Shown: positions 1-13,387 of the stretch, in pieces
How positions within the stretch are numbered: the stretch's first letter is position 1
Layout of the letters: each line of letters opens with the position of its first letter
Assembly (NCBI GenBank): GCA_900708905.1
Contig: CAADRB010000017.1
Coordinates: forward strand, 1,336,866-1,400,865
Direction of reading: 5' to 3'
Origin: Hymenolepis diminuta
Taxonomy: Eukaryota; Platyhelminthes; Cestoda; Cyclophyllidea; Hymenolepididae
Length of the DNA: 64,000 bases
Translations under genes and position numbers: made by a program
Notes under the pieces: generated by a model
Told to the model about the DNA's origin: nothing
Database searches by the model: none
The model's input: only the letters and a program-made list of their open reading frames with translations

Positions 1-474
1 CCCTGCTGCATCTTCACCTCCACTAATACGATGAAGCATATTGACTACTGTCTTTATAGATGGATGAACAGATATTCTACGGTACATAAAAATTTAATAT
101 TCTCATTTACCTACTCTCTAATGTAAGAAAGTTCAAAAGGCCAATAGGTTAAAATCGTTTAACCTTTAGCATTTTAAGCTTTGTAATATTAAGATAATTA
201 TTAGAGTAATATGCCGATTTTTTAAAAATTGGAATTCATTCAAAGTGTAGATTAATTAATTTTCTCAATGACGGTGGACTCACAAAAGAGATGCAGAAAA
301 TTTAACTTTCTTATCCAGATAAATTCTGGGTTTTCATGAATTTCGAGAAGGCTGGATGAGCTCCTTTATAAGGGAAAATGGAAAAAAATTTTTACATTGT
401 ATATGTAGGTCTCAAGTAATGTATAAGCTTTTTTAATTAAATATATATAATTATTTATTATTTTTAATAAATTA
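1..474. other. AT-rich flank, no gene seen
   Basis: No open frame with recognisable similarity, RNA gene or repeat array was seen. The 3' flank of the zinc-finger relic ends at 475. Confidence 0.5.
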
Positions 475-1010
475 TTATTTTACTTTCTTAAACATGCTAA
501 AGTTTGAACTAATTGCTCTTTTAAATTCACGCCTTTCCTGCAGATGGTAAATTGAATTGTGCCTTTTTAGGAAGTACACTGCTAAGCCCACTTTGGACAT
601 ATATTTAAAAATGCAAATAAAACAGGAAGATTTATCACCTGCAGTATGCATTCTGTGGTGATCTTCCAGCTGCGTATTTGTTGAAAGTCAGCGGCCACAC
701 ACATAGCAACGAAATGGGTTTGCATGGGTTGCCAAGCGAATTCTAAAAGGTAGAGGTTATTTTGGAAACAATCGTCAGACAAATGTACAGATAAGATCAT
801 GATAATAGGGTTCTGATAAATTCATTATTAATAATGGTTAAATTTAATTTTCCACATACTGCCAGGACCAGTAGTTAGCAAGGCTTGTGTAGCATTGCGG
901 GTAACTAGAACCATCCAATTGATCTATCTGCTTCATTAGCTCACTGAATGATTTTTCCTGTGAAAGTGACTTCGGAGTTTTAGAAACTGAATTAGAACTT
1001 TCGTAATCAT
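475..1010 (-). pseudogene. C2H2 zinc-finger relic, two exons (copy 0)
   Basis: Two exons can be read on the minus strand. The first (1010-860) follows a good acceptor (TATTGTAG) and ends at a GTATGT donor in phase 2. The second (742-475) follows TTTTAG. Joined, they give a degenerate finger split across the junction (a Cys, 12 residues, Arg in place of the first His, three residues, His), then a second finger starting FRCYVCGR that is interrupted by an in-frame TGA, then a third with CFIC and the wide H-x4-H spacing but Tyr in place of its first His. Spacing and intron phase are preserved although key residues are lost, so this is a decayed gene rather than a chance frame. The finger order resembles the Snail-like gene at 16 kb. 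It could be read through or spliced around, but the missing ligands argue against function. Confidence 0.6.
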
Positions 1011-1963
1011 CTACAATAGAAAGACACATTTAATTCATCTCCTAAATAACCTTCTTAAAAGATAATACATTAATTCAGGCAAAAAACTTCTTTTACACAT
1101 TTAATTGCCTTGAAATAGAATTTTAAAATAGTTACTTTTATCGAGTTGCTATGTGTGCAAACTATCTGTTGGATGAATTTCTGTAGGGTGTGTTTGATTT
1201 TCTGGATTTGATTTAGATACTCTTCGTTTACACCACTACCTAGTAGTGATATAACACCAATCTTGATTTCTTGAGTGCCTAGAAATCAAAGTTTACAATA
1301 GCCTTAGAAAAGTCTATCGCCGTTTTATATCTTCGAAAGTTTGACAAAGTTCCGTTAAGGACAATATCTTCTAGTTCCATTAAGCATATTAGATTTACCG
1401 GACACATATTCCTTTCTATTAGAAAGATCGTCAATTTTTGTGTTTACTGAAATCAATCTTGAATTCAACACCGCAACTTACATCTGATGGTTACAACTTT
1501 TTTTCCATGATCTTTCACTTTGAAATGGCCTCATTTGTTTGGTTAAGTGATTTATAAACCGATAAAGTAAAAATGCCTACGTAAAATTATTTTTATTATA
1601 TATAATCATAAAAACCTAGAAAAGTAATAAAATAAATTTTAAAAATTGCGCACATAGCAAACACTTAAAAATTTGACTAAAGAGTATATCATGACGTACT
1701 GCCAATATGAAGAACGAGGACAGCTAATTTTGTAATGACCACAAAAATACATACCAGACTGTCTGGATTGCTCAATTCATTCGTTCCACTGGTTTTATTC
1801 TAAAACTAGAATAGACACCGCTGGAATATCCCTACATGGCTTAAGAATTTTGGAATCCGGAGGAAGATCAGGTGCATTTTGAAAATTATTTTCGGGATCC
1901 AGAGTTTCACCGTATTTTCAGACAGAAATAGACAGAGAGAAATTTACCACCATTCCAACTCAC

Positions 1964-2094
1964 TTGCAATTTAAATTCGGATCAAGCATTACATCAATGT
2001 GACTTCTGATGTTAGATCTGTTTGCAGAGTTATAAGAGCAGTCTGGAGAGTGGGACAAATTTACTTCGAAGATTGCCGATTGAGAATTGCAAAG
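1964..2094 (-). pseudogene. upstream exon relic of copy 0 zinc-finger gene
   Basis: The minus strand reads an open segment between an acceptor (TCATTAG) and a GTGAGT donor. It contains a degenerate finger motif (DCSYNSANRS followed by SHI). The same Cys-Ser-aromatic then Ala/Thr-Asn/Asp-Arg-Ser pattern occurs in exons 4 and 6 of the 14-finger gene at 35.6-39.3 kb. I take it as an upstream exon of the relic at 475-1010. The linking exon was not identified. Confidence 0.45.
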
Positions 2095-5000
2095 CTAATG
2101 ACGACTTAGGAAGCTGGTTTTTCGCTTTGTCAATTATTTCATGGAGTGTATAACAAAAATATTATTCCGAAATTGTTTTAGTGAATGTAATTTAACCTCT
2201 TGTGGCTAAATCTAAAAAATAAGCTAAAAATATTCCTTCATTTTATTGCCATATTTTAAAGTTTGGGATTAAGAGACGTGACAACAGTGCACAAACCATT
2301 GAAGTAAGAACCTACAGTGAAGTAGAGCAATGCTTTGTAAATTGTGTCAACTAAACTTCTCCTTCAGGGGAACTTTTATTTTCGTTAAGCAGAGAATTTT
2401 GGGAACCTTGTTTCATTTATTCATTAATCTTACAATAAATTTTGATTATTTCGCGCACAAATTTTTCAATATATTCGTCTATGGAGAATAAGTTATGCAA
2501 TAAATCATACAAGTTTATAATTTATCAAGGAAAGTACACATTTGCTCTGCAATTTTGCAATAAAATTTGATAATTTTAAAACTCTTTATAGCCTTTATCG
2601 TTTATGTAAATCAGGACAAAAATTATACCTCCTGCACATATCGCAAATGCTCGATGGATTCTTTCCGAATATCATACGTGGTAGTATTAATTAAATAAAA
2701 ATATCCTCATCTTTAATGAAAGAAATGAAACCGTGTTTTGTTTGTTTGCGTATTCATCTGGAATAAGATGTAATTGGTGAATGGGTGGTTTTCCGTTAAG
2801 GTTAGATATTATTCCACAAAATATCACCATCGAATGACCTTCCGCTACAACTCATTTGAACTATATTTAAGTCTATGCATTTAATCATATGCATTCGAAT
2901 CGAACTAAACAAGCAAATAGCACAGTTTGTTTGCCTTGCATATTTAGATAATAGTCAAACAAAATCCATAAATTTGTCAACATGCAAAATAAAAATACTT
3001 CATTGTGATTATATTCTCAATAATGTATTTATATATTTATTGCACTTACCTTTTTAATATCCTTATACCTCCTCCTTTATCAACTCATTATGGTGACGTA
3101 TTAAGCCAGAACTGGACGATATGTCATTTTAAAATGATGTCCTCCTACTACCTCTGCATTTCGTTAGATGCAAAATGACCAGAGTCTCAATGAAATGGAA
3201 ATCATGTTATCTACCTATTTTATTTATTTTCATATATGTAGAAAATAAATTTTTACTATATAATCGTGAAATCGTACCAGAAGTCGGAATTTATTTAAGT
3301 GAAAATACTCCATGGGCTTGTTCGAATTCATCTGATAAGGTAGCAAAAGGATAAAAGAATATGTTTTAAGATAAGAAGTGTAGCTAATGCTATATGAATA
3401 AGTCCTTGACCATTTCAGTTAATCTCTAGCAGAACGATCTTTTTAGAATGGTTTCAAGATCCAAAATAGGCTAAAACCAAGAGGCAAGAAGTTAGTGGAT
3501 TTGGAAACGAATGACTTTATTGAAATGATGAGAATTGACGTAAAGTCTGACGTAATTGCCGCTTAGTATTTGTGTGTAAAGAGGATATTTATAATGTGAC
3601 TGTGGCTCTTGTGGGCACCGAACACTGATTGGTTATAGAAATCCGCACGCAGGTCTGTGATCAGTCGATGCGCAAGTTGTTGTGTGGCTGCACTTTACGA
3701 AGTGTACGATTGCGCGATTGATGATCTGGGTTGAATTTTCTGTAACGTACAAGTGCGGAATTGATGACATGGTCACACTTTTCAGATTGTTGTAGTCTGC
3801 GTGGTGGGATCTTATTGGATAACCTTAATATCGCTGTAAATTCCACAGCAGTAAATAGCCAAAATATCAAATCCATGGAGCAAGTCTCCTCACACTTTTC
3901 CCTTGTATCAATAATATCTGCTTATTTGAATAATACTGTTTATTTTGATCAAGCAAATAAACAATAGTTTTATAGCTGTAAACATAGTTCATACCATACT
4001 AAATTTGTTCTGATAATAATTCTCGTAAGTATTTTGTTATCCTTTGAAATATTATGGATATGCAAATTAGTAGATGGTTATTCACCATCTTTATTGTTTG
4101 CATTGGTATTTCTTAAGTATTTTGTACCAACAACCTAGAGGTATTTGATGGATATGCTCGAGCACTGAGACGGCGCTTTTAACTGTATATCCTAGAAAGG
4201 CTAAATAAACCCAAACTTCAAAGAAAAATGACTATCACCAACTTTTAAATAACATGAATTTCAACAAGTACCACTAATAATAAATTTTATAGATTAAATG
4301 ACTAAGCATTAATGAAACAAAATGAGACAAATTTCTAAATTTCATTTATTCCAACTGGCAAAAAAATCGTTTTGCTATAAAAGTATATGGGGAGAGTTAG
4401 GCAGATGTTAATCAATTTAATGCTGTCTGCAGTAGGTTCATCTAGAGTGAGCACAAATCAATAAGCTCCATTGAGTTAGGAAGTAATAGGTGGTTTTTAT
4501 ATCAGTAAAACTCAACCACTCATTCTTTAAACCCACGCGATTTCCAATGTTAGCCTTCTTTCTTTCATGCTGGATCGTGAAATATATGAGCATGAAGCTA
4601 CCAGAGATTGCAAATCTTTGTTCACAAAAATCAGTACAATTGACCCCAATTATCTAGAAAATTATTCTCCGATAAAAATGAATTTCTCAAGTTTTCTGAA
4701 GATGTCAAGGACAAAGAGATGCAAATCGCAAATCAAGCTCCAGAATTAGTTTTGGATTTCAGGAAAGACATATTCCTATTTGGTAACTGTGATTTTTAAA
4801 GCGAAGCATTTTATGTCCAAATCGCATTTGTACTATCGAACATTACCTGATCATTTGTTGTTGGTGAGACGGACACAATGAACAAGCAATGTACTTCAGT
4901 TAGACTTAGAGAATTGCTACTGTTTCCGCCTATTCTATGATCCTATTACAGTAGTTGGAAAATTGGTGAAATATAAGTCAACAATATATATAAAGCAAAC

Positions 5001-6848
5001 TATCGAGCTAATCTGTTTGGCTTCGACAGGCTTTAAAAATATCGTCGTCTGTGCTTTCTTATGAATACCATCCGCAATTGGGTGCATTTTACATTATTTG
5101 CAATACATCCCGGAACAGGTTTGAAATTCTGGATTTCCCAAACGTACTTCAAAAAAATTTTTGTTAGGCAAATGTCCGAATTTGCTTAAAAGTTAATAAA
5201 TCCACTCAAACGAGGGATTTAAATATCTGTAACAGTGCTTCAATGAAATGTTTACTGAAACAACATATAAAGAAAAGGGAAAAAATCAGCTTAAAAACCA
5301 ACTATTTCACCGTTAACACTTAATTATTCATTCGTTTAAGGCTACGAGAGCGTACAGTTGGTATTCAATTGACGGGAAAATTCCTTTTTGGAGACTGCAT
5401 GACCAAGAACAATCAGTTTTCTAAAAACAAGTTGACGTTATTTGGCCCTTGGAACTAATTCGTATTGAGATATGCCTTTTCACATTTGATTTCTGCTACT
5501 GCCACGTTTAAAAAAAGCAGTCCAGACTGCGGTCAGTAAAACTTGTGGTAGATTACATTTTCAATATTACATGCCTTCATACTGGTGAATGCTTGAATTA
5601 GATTTCTCATTCCTCCAGTTCTGTGGATTTTCAAGACTTACATCACATTTGTCGTTGCTTTTTGATGCGATAATGAATCAATTAACAATTTTATTTATTA
5701 AGTTATAAATAGGAATTTGCATTTTTCAGAGACGATTTAATTTAAATTGACAACAAGTACACCCAACGATTAATTCATTTGCTAATGATTAGCTTAAAAC
5801 AAACCTTTCGAGAATCTTCTCTGAACGCATATGCAAGTTTATTAGTGGAGATTGATTACAATATACTTATTGGACAGGCGAATGGATAGTTACAGCAGAG
5901 AACTGGCTTTGGGAAAAGAAAGAGATATATTGTGCATGGATTTCACAATAACAACATCTCCTGTTAGGCCTAAGAACATATGTTTCTGTTTTTCCAAATG
6001 ATCTTTGAAGAGGTTCATACTGAATTAGATGTCGACGTAAGGGAAAACATTCTAGTATATGACGTTACAACCATCCTTGTCTTTAATAAGCGTGAAATAA
6101 CCAGATATTCTCCACTAGGAGTTCTTTTCAATTATTGCGCCCGAGGAACAGTGATCTTGCCGAAGGTGCAAGAGCTTTTACTTTTATTCCGGCAAACTTT
6201 TGCATACAATAGATAGAATCGCACTTGACCTTTTTGAGAGAATTCCTCTAAGATGGGGATTTAGACCATTAAAGACACAAATTTACGTTGATGGCATGAC
6301 GGCTCGGTCAAATAGAAGCATTTTTTGGCGTTCTGACCGATTAATCTTAGCCATGACTTTTATAGACTTTTTACTTCTTGTAGTTTTGATGACTCAAAAG
6401 ATGCCATGTATCAAGAAAACAGGGAAGACTTTTTACAGACGAAGTCTTTTTTATTAATACTTGCCTGTGGAGCTTCCCAGAGGAATCCACATGGCTAGTT
6501 CTTCAAAGGTTATGACTTTGCAAGAGTGTAATTCTAGGATCAGTCTCCTCGTAGTATTAAGGAGGGCTTTAAGTCTGTTGTTAGCAGACGCCTTTAGTAT
6601 CATAGTGGAATGGCCGCCATAATTTATATAGCTTGTGGTGCCTAGGGTAATTTCTCCTTCCAAATTCCTCATAAATGCTACCTGCAATCATATTTGCACT
6701 TATTTTACAATATAGTTGAGGCGTCAAAAGACCTATGTTCAGATAAATGCTAATATGCACATAAAATTTGTTTTTAAGAAATTTAATTGAAACATTTAAT
6801 CTAAAATTTCATTTGGGCATGTGGTAGAAAGTTTCTGCCGCAATTTAC

Positions 6849-6860
6849 GGGGGGGGGGGG
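6849..6860. repeat. poly-G homopolymer (12 G)
   Basis: Twelve consecutive G in AT-rich surroundings. Such a run may be a consensus error hotspot. Confidence 0.9.
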
Positions 6861-9800
6861 AATAGAAAGGCCATATAGAGGACATCTGTCTAGAAACTAA
6901 ATATTGGAAATAGCTGTAATTGCAGTTGAGGTTAATTGTTGTTGTTCATAGCAATGCTCGAATTTTTACCGTCCTGAATTGGTGTAAACAAATGAAAATG
7001 GTTAACAGAAAGTTGACCAAATGGTGAAGAAAAATGAACTGAAAAGGTGATAGGGGCAACGTCAGGATATTAAAGACTCTTTGGATTCGGAATGTAGATC
7101 ATTTACTAAATATGTAGCTCACATTCCGAAATTCAAATTGTATTATTCATCTCCTGAATTGCGGCAACTACTTCTGGACGATGTCCAGGGTTTATTAATC
7201 GGGCTCATAATCATGATGCCGGTCTAGTCACTTCAATTCATTCTTTCTTCCAATGGTTGAGAGAGGAGAATTATCTTTCATGATAATCAGCAACTTACAG
7301 TCTCAAACTAGCAGCGATTAGTTAGCTTGAATTTTTCAGGAAAATTGGTAAAAGTCGTGGCGTGTGCCGGTTTTCAGGAGTGGAGATTCGTACACATTTA
7401 CATTTTCTTAACATCATTCAGTTCACTGTCATCCTTAAAGTCGCAAGGCCGTTCGCCATTGTAGAAAACTCTTTTACGTTTTTATTGAAGGAGATTGCAG
7501 GACAAAACTAGTATACATGAATTTAGCATGACCTACCAAAAATCGTTCTAAATAAACTCTGTCTATACCCGCCTAAAATTGCATTTTTGAATTCCATTCC
7601 TTAGGAAAATCAAATTTAAACTTGCGATTACTTTTAAAAATATGCGAATTCTTTGCTTATGCCTAGAAATGCGATTGTTTTCGCCAAAACTTCGGCAGAC
7701 ATAGAGTAATGGGAAGAAAACAGTCTACCTAGTAGGTGGATAATTGAGTGTTTAAATAAGAAAAGGTTTTACCAGGAGATTACAACAAATCGGCATACAG
7801 TTATTAACCATACTACTAGCATTTTTTAAGTACAAAATATTTTCTTGCTTTTTTAAAAGGTGATCGACAAATTGAAATATATATTTATTTATTTATTTAT
7901 ACAGTTATATGTGTTCCGGTGTCGATTTTAAAATGTTCTAAACGATAATTGAGGGTTCGAGGAAAGGTAATATTTTATATTGTTCGGCACTTAATGTCGG
8001 GGAAGTATGCCAGAAATAGTGATGCGATGATTGAAGTACATTTCAATGGGTCTGTTCATTCAAAAATCGATTCAAGAACACGAATTGAACTAAAAAAATG
8101 TGTTGCTATCAAATCCAAGTTTACTCTTTAAATTACGATTATCTGTCATCCATTTCCAGCTCATACTTGCAATTTTTAACACATTCCCGGAAACATTTCT
8201 TTTACATTCCTTAAACAGCCTTGAATTTTTGGTAATGACGCACAAGAATGCCTAGCTGTGTTAAATATTAAAATGATGGTTACATTGTCGATTTCCTCTT
8301 AACAAGTTTGTATCTAACGCGAAAATTCTTAAGCTGAAGGGATTCGAGTAGTCGTTAGTAATACTGAAACTTAAAGACTCCAGAATCTTGTAAAGGTATT
8401 TGTGATATTATTACTCATTTTATGAGATATTCTCTATTGGTTCACCTTCTTATTGAAGCATTTACCGGATTACTTCATGAAAGAGCTTAAAAACGACATA
8501 TCTTTTCATATATTTAAAAAAATGCAATCAGATATCTAATAGATTTAGTGAAGTTACATGAAAAATTGACTTCATTTTACTTTAATCACTTATATAATCA
8601 CAGGAATCTCCCCTGGGATTCTGAATTATAATGATCAGTTCTTTCAGCCATGGAGTTCTCACTCAAATATCTCCAACTGCCTTTTAAGTTTACGCTCTTC
8701 TGAGCACGTGAAGGTGAATTATTTAATAGAAAGTGTGAAACACTATAATGTCCCAAGAGGAGATGGTCAAATTTCTATCTCGCTTTACGCCTGCTCAGTT
8801 AAATTGCCCGGAATGATTTGGGCTAACCATCAGCCAACTTGATTTTGGACAGCCTGAAAGCAAGTCGTCTGCATTGCCATAGTTATCAAATTGAAATCAC
8901 TTGAAATGATTCATTTAAGAAGATTGAACGAACTAATGGTGATTCTTATATTTAATGATTTATTTTCGCATAAAAGGAAACTTTAGGGAGAAGCTTAAAA
9001 TTACTCACTTGCATAGTTTTAATTTGAAAAATGAATACAACGGACAACTATTTCTAACCAATTTCTCTTAGCGGAAGGGATCGGGTACTCTGAACGTGAA
9101 GATGTATTTACAGTTTGTAATTTATACATCCTCAGGAAATGGTGTTATTTTCCATAGAAGAAAATAGCTTTCTTCACTTCTGAAATATCCTGCTAAATAA
9201 AGCATGATTAAATCTAATCTACAAATTAAGCCGTGAAGCTGCTGACCTCCATTTATTGGATTTATTTATTATTTCAGTAAAAATTGAAATTAATTTTGTA
9301 TGTCCTAATAATTCTCATTAATACAGTTAGCTTAAGTTCTTGCTTGGAATAGAAGAGAGAAGAAATTGTCCTTACCTGGGGTTAGAAGTTGACATCATCG
9401 GTTTAGCATATAAGATCATTGAAATTTCACTCTGTTTTAAGTTGGTGGTCTTCTAGCTGCATTTTTTAACAGAAGAAATAGGCATTAATATGTGCAGTTC
9501 GTAAGAAGGTAGATGAAAGAGAATGTTTAACATTGAACCCACACATCACTTCACTCTGTTTGAAAACTTCAATGCCCAATCTTTAGTTGTATACAATTGA
9601 ATGGTTCTATTAAATTTTCTCAGTTTCCATTCAATAATGCAAATGAAATTATAATTATAAAAGTTATTACTATATACATAATTAAAACATGCAAATTTTT
9701 AATAATTTCGAGTGATTTATAGAACGAACACATAATTGAAACATTCCGTAGGGAATTTCGAAATGTCCACGTGGACACTTATGTGTGAGACAGGTTTGGA

Positions 9801-12800
9801 TATGAGTCTTAGGGAGAATGCGTTTCTTTTTATTATATTTAAATAAGGGAATCAATTCTGCTAGCGTTTTCATTAGTCCTCTTACATTTAAGAAAAATAT
9901 GCATCATTCAACAAATTACAGTCTTATAAATGTGAAGCGTTTTAATGAATGCGGGAGGGAACACCAAAAGATCCGGAGAGGTTCATGTTCCCTTGCTGTA
10001 TTTTACAACTAATTGTGATCATACAGTGCGAAAAATATGTAGATTTAAAAAAAGAACTATCATGAAATAAAGATTTTTCTGAAGGCGGAACAGAAAAGAC
10101 CTACTTCAGTGATCCAATTAATAGAAAATACTATCGCAATTTCATGCACCAATCCAGAATTATCGGCTCCAAAACGATGACTTACCCGAGTTTTGCATGA
10201 AGAAAGGAATAGAAATATTATTCAAGCATGAATATAGTCTAGTGAAAATCTGAAGTTTCCTGCCTAAATATTTGAAACAAAATTTATCATCACATGTACG
10301 CAACTGCACCCAAATTTCAAGCTTATTAAAATATAAAAAATAATGGTGGGAATTAAAAAAATATACCAAAAGTAATACATGTTTTGTAATGAAAGACCAG
10401 TCTACACTGTTGCAGTGCTAGGGAGTTTAGTTTCTGCTGCCATTATCTCTATACCCAATAGATAAAGCTAGACTTTCGTTGATCCAAAGAAAGAGGTAAG
10501 AAAGAAGTGTAATTATGTCAGGACACTTCACTAACTCCAACAGCACCAATGCTGTTTGTTTTGTCTTAAATGGTGCCAAGCTTTAAGAAATGACATGAGC
10601 ACAAGGATGATTGGCGATCGGAGATAAACTCGGCACTTTTATATATCGAAACGAGGTGTTGTTTTTTTTCTTGCTGCCTTACTTATGAATACATTTTTAG
10701 GACCCGAAATAGCCAATAAAATGTCCGGATAATTTAAGTTTAATTGTGTGATTGACGGAGCATTTCATATGAACAGAACACTTCGATGCATCAGTGTGAG
10801 AACTAATTATTGCAACTTAACCACTGTACAATTTTTAAATAATCACCTCCACTTCATTTCTACATATTCTTAATTGCTACTCTGACGCGAGTGAGATTTT
10901 TGATGCATTATATTCGCTGTTATTATTACATTTCTACTTCCAAAAAATATGAATCTTTTGCATAATTATTTATTTCATATATTAATCAATAATCAAGGTG
11001 TCACTTTCTAAATTTTACCTTTTGTCGATTTTTTAAGGTGCATTTCAGTCTGTAAACGTTTCGATTTTGTCAGTCCCGAAGAAAGGGCTGAAGGTAGAGG
11101 TAAAAGGTCTTTTCGAAACCGTTTAGTCATCTTCACTATTGACTTTGATATGCCATTTTGGAGGATGTATGACCGTGGATGAAATATACAGATTACGACA
11201 TATATGTCTTATCAATGAATGGTACTCAGATAGCAAGGTAATTGTAAATTTGTAAGCTTTAGCTTCTTAATAGAATGATAGAATGTAAGTTCCAAAGCTA
11301 ATAAATAAGCTCTCTATCGGGTTATATAAAAGTCAATTTTCCATTCTCTAAACCTAGTTGTAATAGAAAAGAATAGCACGAATTATAATAACCTAATTAG
11401 CAATTCTCTGAAGATTTTAGTGCAATAAATGTAAAGTTTTCATTAATACTATGCTGCTCAGATGGAAGGAAATGTTTGGGTATCAGCTAGGAGCCAATAG
11501 GGAAATCAAAGGGAATGATTGGCTATTATTTGAGTGCCAGTTATCACACCTTCGTTCTTCCCACGATTAAAAGGGCAAAAAGTTTTGAAATTCGCTCACT
11601 TATCTAGTTGTGACCTTTAAAATTATTCCCAATTTTGGTGTTGTAAATGACCTGAGGTAATGAACGCTCGACTGAATTGACATCCCATTACATGCGCCAT
11701 TAATGGATGACCGCCTTTGCGTCTTTTTACCTCTTTAAGCATCGCTCCTACAAATGATTACATGAATACTACTTAAGGTTTCATTTATAAGTAGTACATG
11801 TGCATAAAATATTCTCATTCTTATATAGTAAATTATTATTTCATAATCATTAATAAATTTTAAAGTCTCATCCATGTTCTTCAAAAGCGTTAAATAGTTT
11901 TATAAAAAATTAATTGAAGCGAATTGAAATTGGCCTTTTGAGGGTGGATTCTACCATAGATACCTTCTCAAAGCATACATGGAACAGATTGTCCGTCTTA
12001 AGGGATAATGATAATGGTAGCATGATCACTTCAGACTCAAACTCAAAAGTTTAGTGATTAAATGTGTTTGTATAGGCACCCCACATTTCACCTTTACCTC
12101 ATTATTCGGAAAGTTGTGATTCTACCTTTTACCTCCCTCATAGTAAATGATTTCTATTTTGAGGACTGGAAAGTGAAGTGTGGAAGACCGAGGCTAAGTT
12201 TGTAGGACTTACAACGCACAGACGACTACACGTATCAAAATACTTTCAGTTAAGTTTTAAATAAATTATAAGGTCATAGCAAGCGCAGATAAAATGAGCT
12301 CATCAATAGGAAATGCCGAAAAATGCTTTTTCCATGAAATAAAAGTTATTCAATTGTCAAGAATTCCAGTAATAAATAACAGATTCACTAAGGCTGATAG
12401 TGAATATTAGCTGACAATTGGTCTTTCACTGTTGACGGAGAAAAGAGCTGGGACACTTGGAGGCTACTTTGAATCAAAATATATCTTTGAATATTAAAAT
12501 ATAAAGATATTCTTAAAATATTATCTGCTACTTCCAAATTTATTTGCTTCTGGAAATCTCCTTCAATTACCCTTTAACCTTTCAACACTGTTTTAAAGTA
12601 TAATTTGCACGGCAATTTTAGATCGCGTATGGACTTGAAAACAAATTTTGAAAATTAGGTGGGCATGAACTTAAGCCATTAATATAAACAGATGGCGACG
12701 CAATGAAAAAGAGAGTGACTAATCATAGAGTTTCATTAAATAATACAAACAATTTGTAAAATATTTCAAATTTTATTATTATCTCTATTATTGTAATAGT

Positions 12801-13369
12801 ACCCAGTAATGCAAAAAATTTTTCAATTTTTAATCGTTGGAAGAAACGTAAATCGATTAAGGAGATCCAGTAAATATTGGAGAGGAGGGTATCTAAAAGA
12901 CACACAGAATAACGTCAAGTTGCCAAAGAATCTTACTTCATTTGATTTTTAGACATGGTAGAATATTTACCAAATGGACGGTTCACGTTCGTGATTCGCA
13001 TTTTATCATTCGTCCCTGGACTGCTGAAAATGCTTGTCTATGACGTTAAGCGCTTATTAACCGGCATTACTTAATAAACTAGAGTTAGTCTTGCCGCTTC
13101 ATTTCGTTTTTTTCAAGTGGTTGAGAAGGCAAAGTTATCTGATTGGCCGTTGTTCAGCCTAGAGTTTTTAAATTGCACATTTTTTTACTGTCTCAAAAAT
13201 GCTATTACTGTTACTTTTAATAAATAAGATTGCTGTATAGTATGAATTTAATAAATTTTAGTGCCTTTGTCGTAAACCTAATTGAGTTCTTCGAAAACAG
13301 TTTTCCCATAATTCAAAGCAGTCACTACAGAAATAAAGTAGATATGTGAGAACAAATGGAAGGAGGGAG

Positions 13370-13387
13370 ATATATATATATATATAT
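13370..13387. repeat. (AT)n microsatellite
   Basis: Nine uninterrupted AT dinucleotides. Confidence 0.9.

Noticed and set aside
5980..6687. Cluster of 77-85 codon frames on both strands at 6.0-6.7 kb
   Set aside because: No recognised motif or consistent splice sites; overlapping frames on both strands suggest chance or very old repeat.
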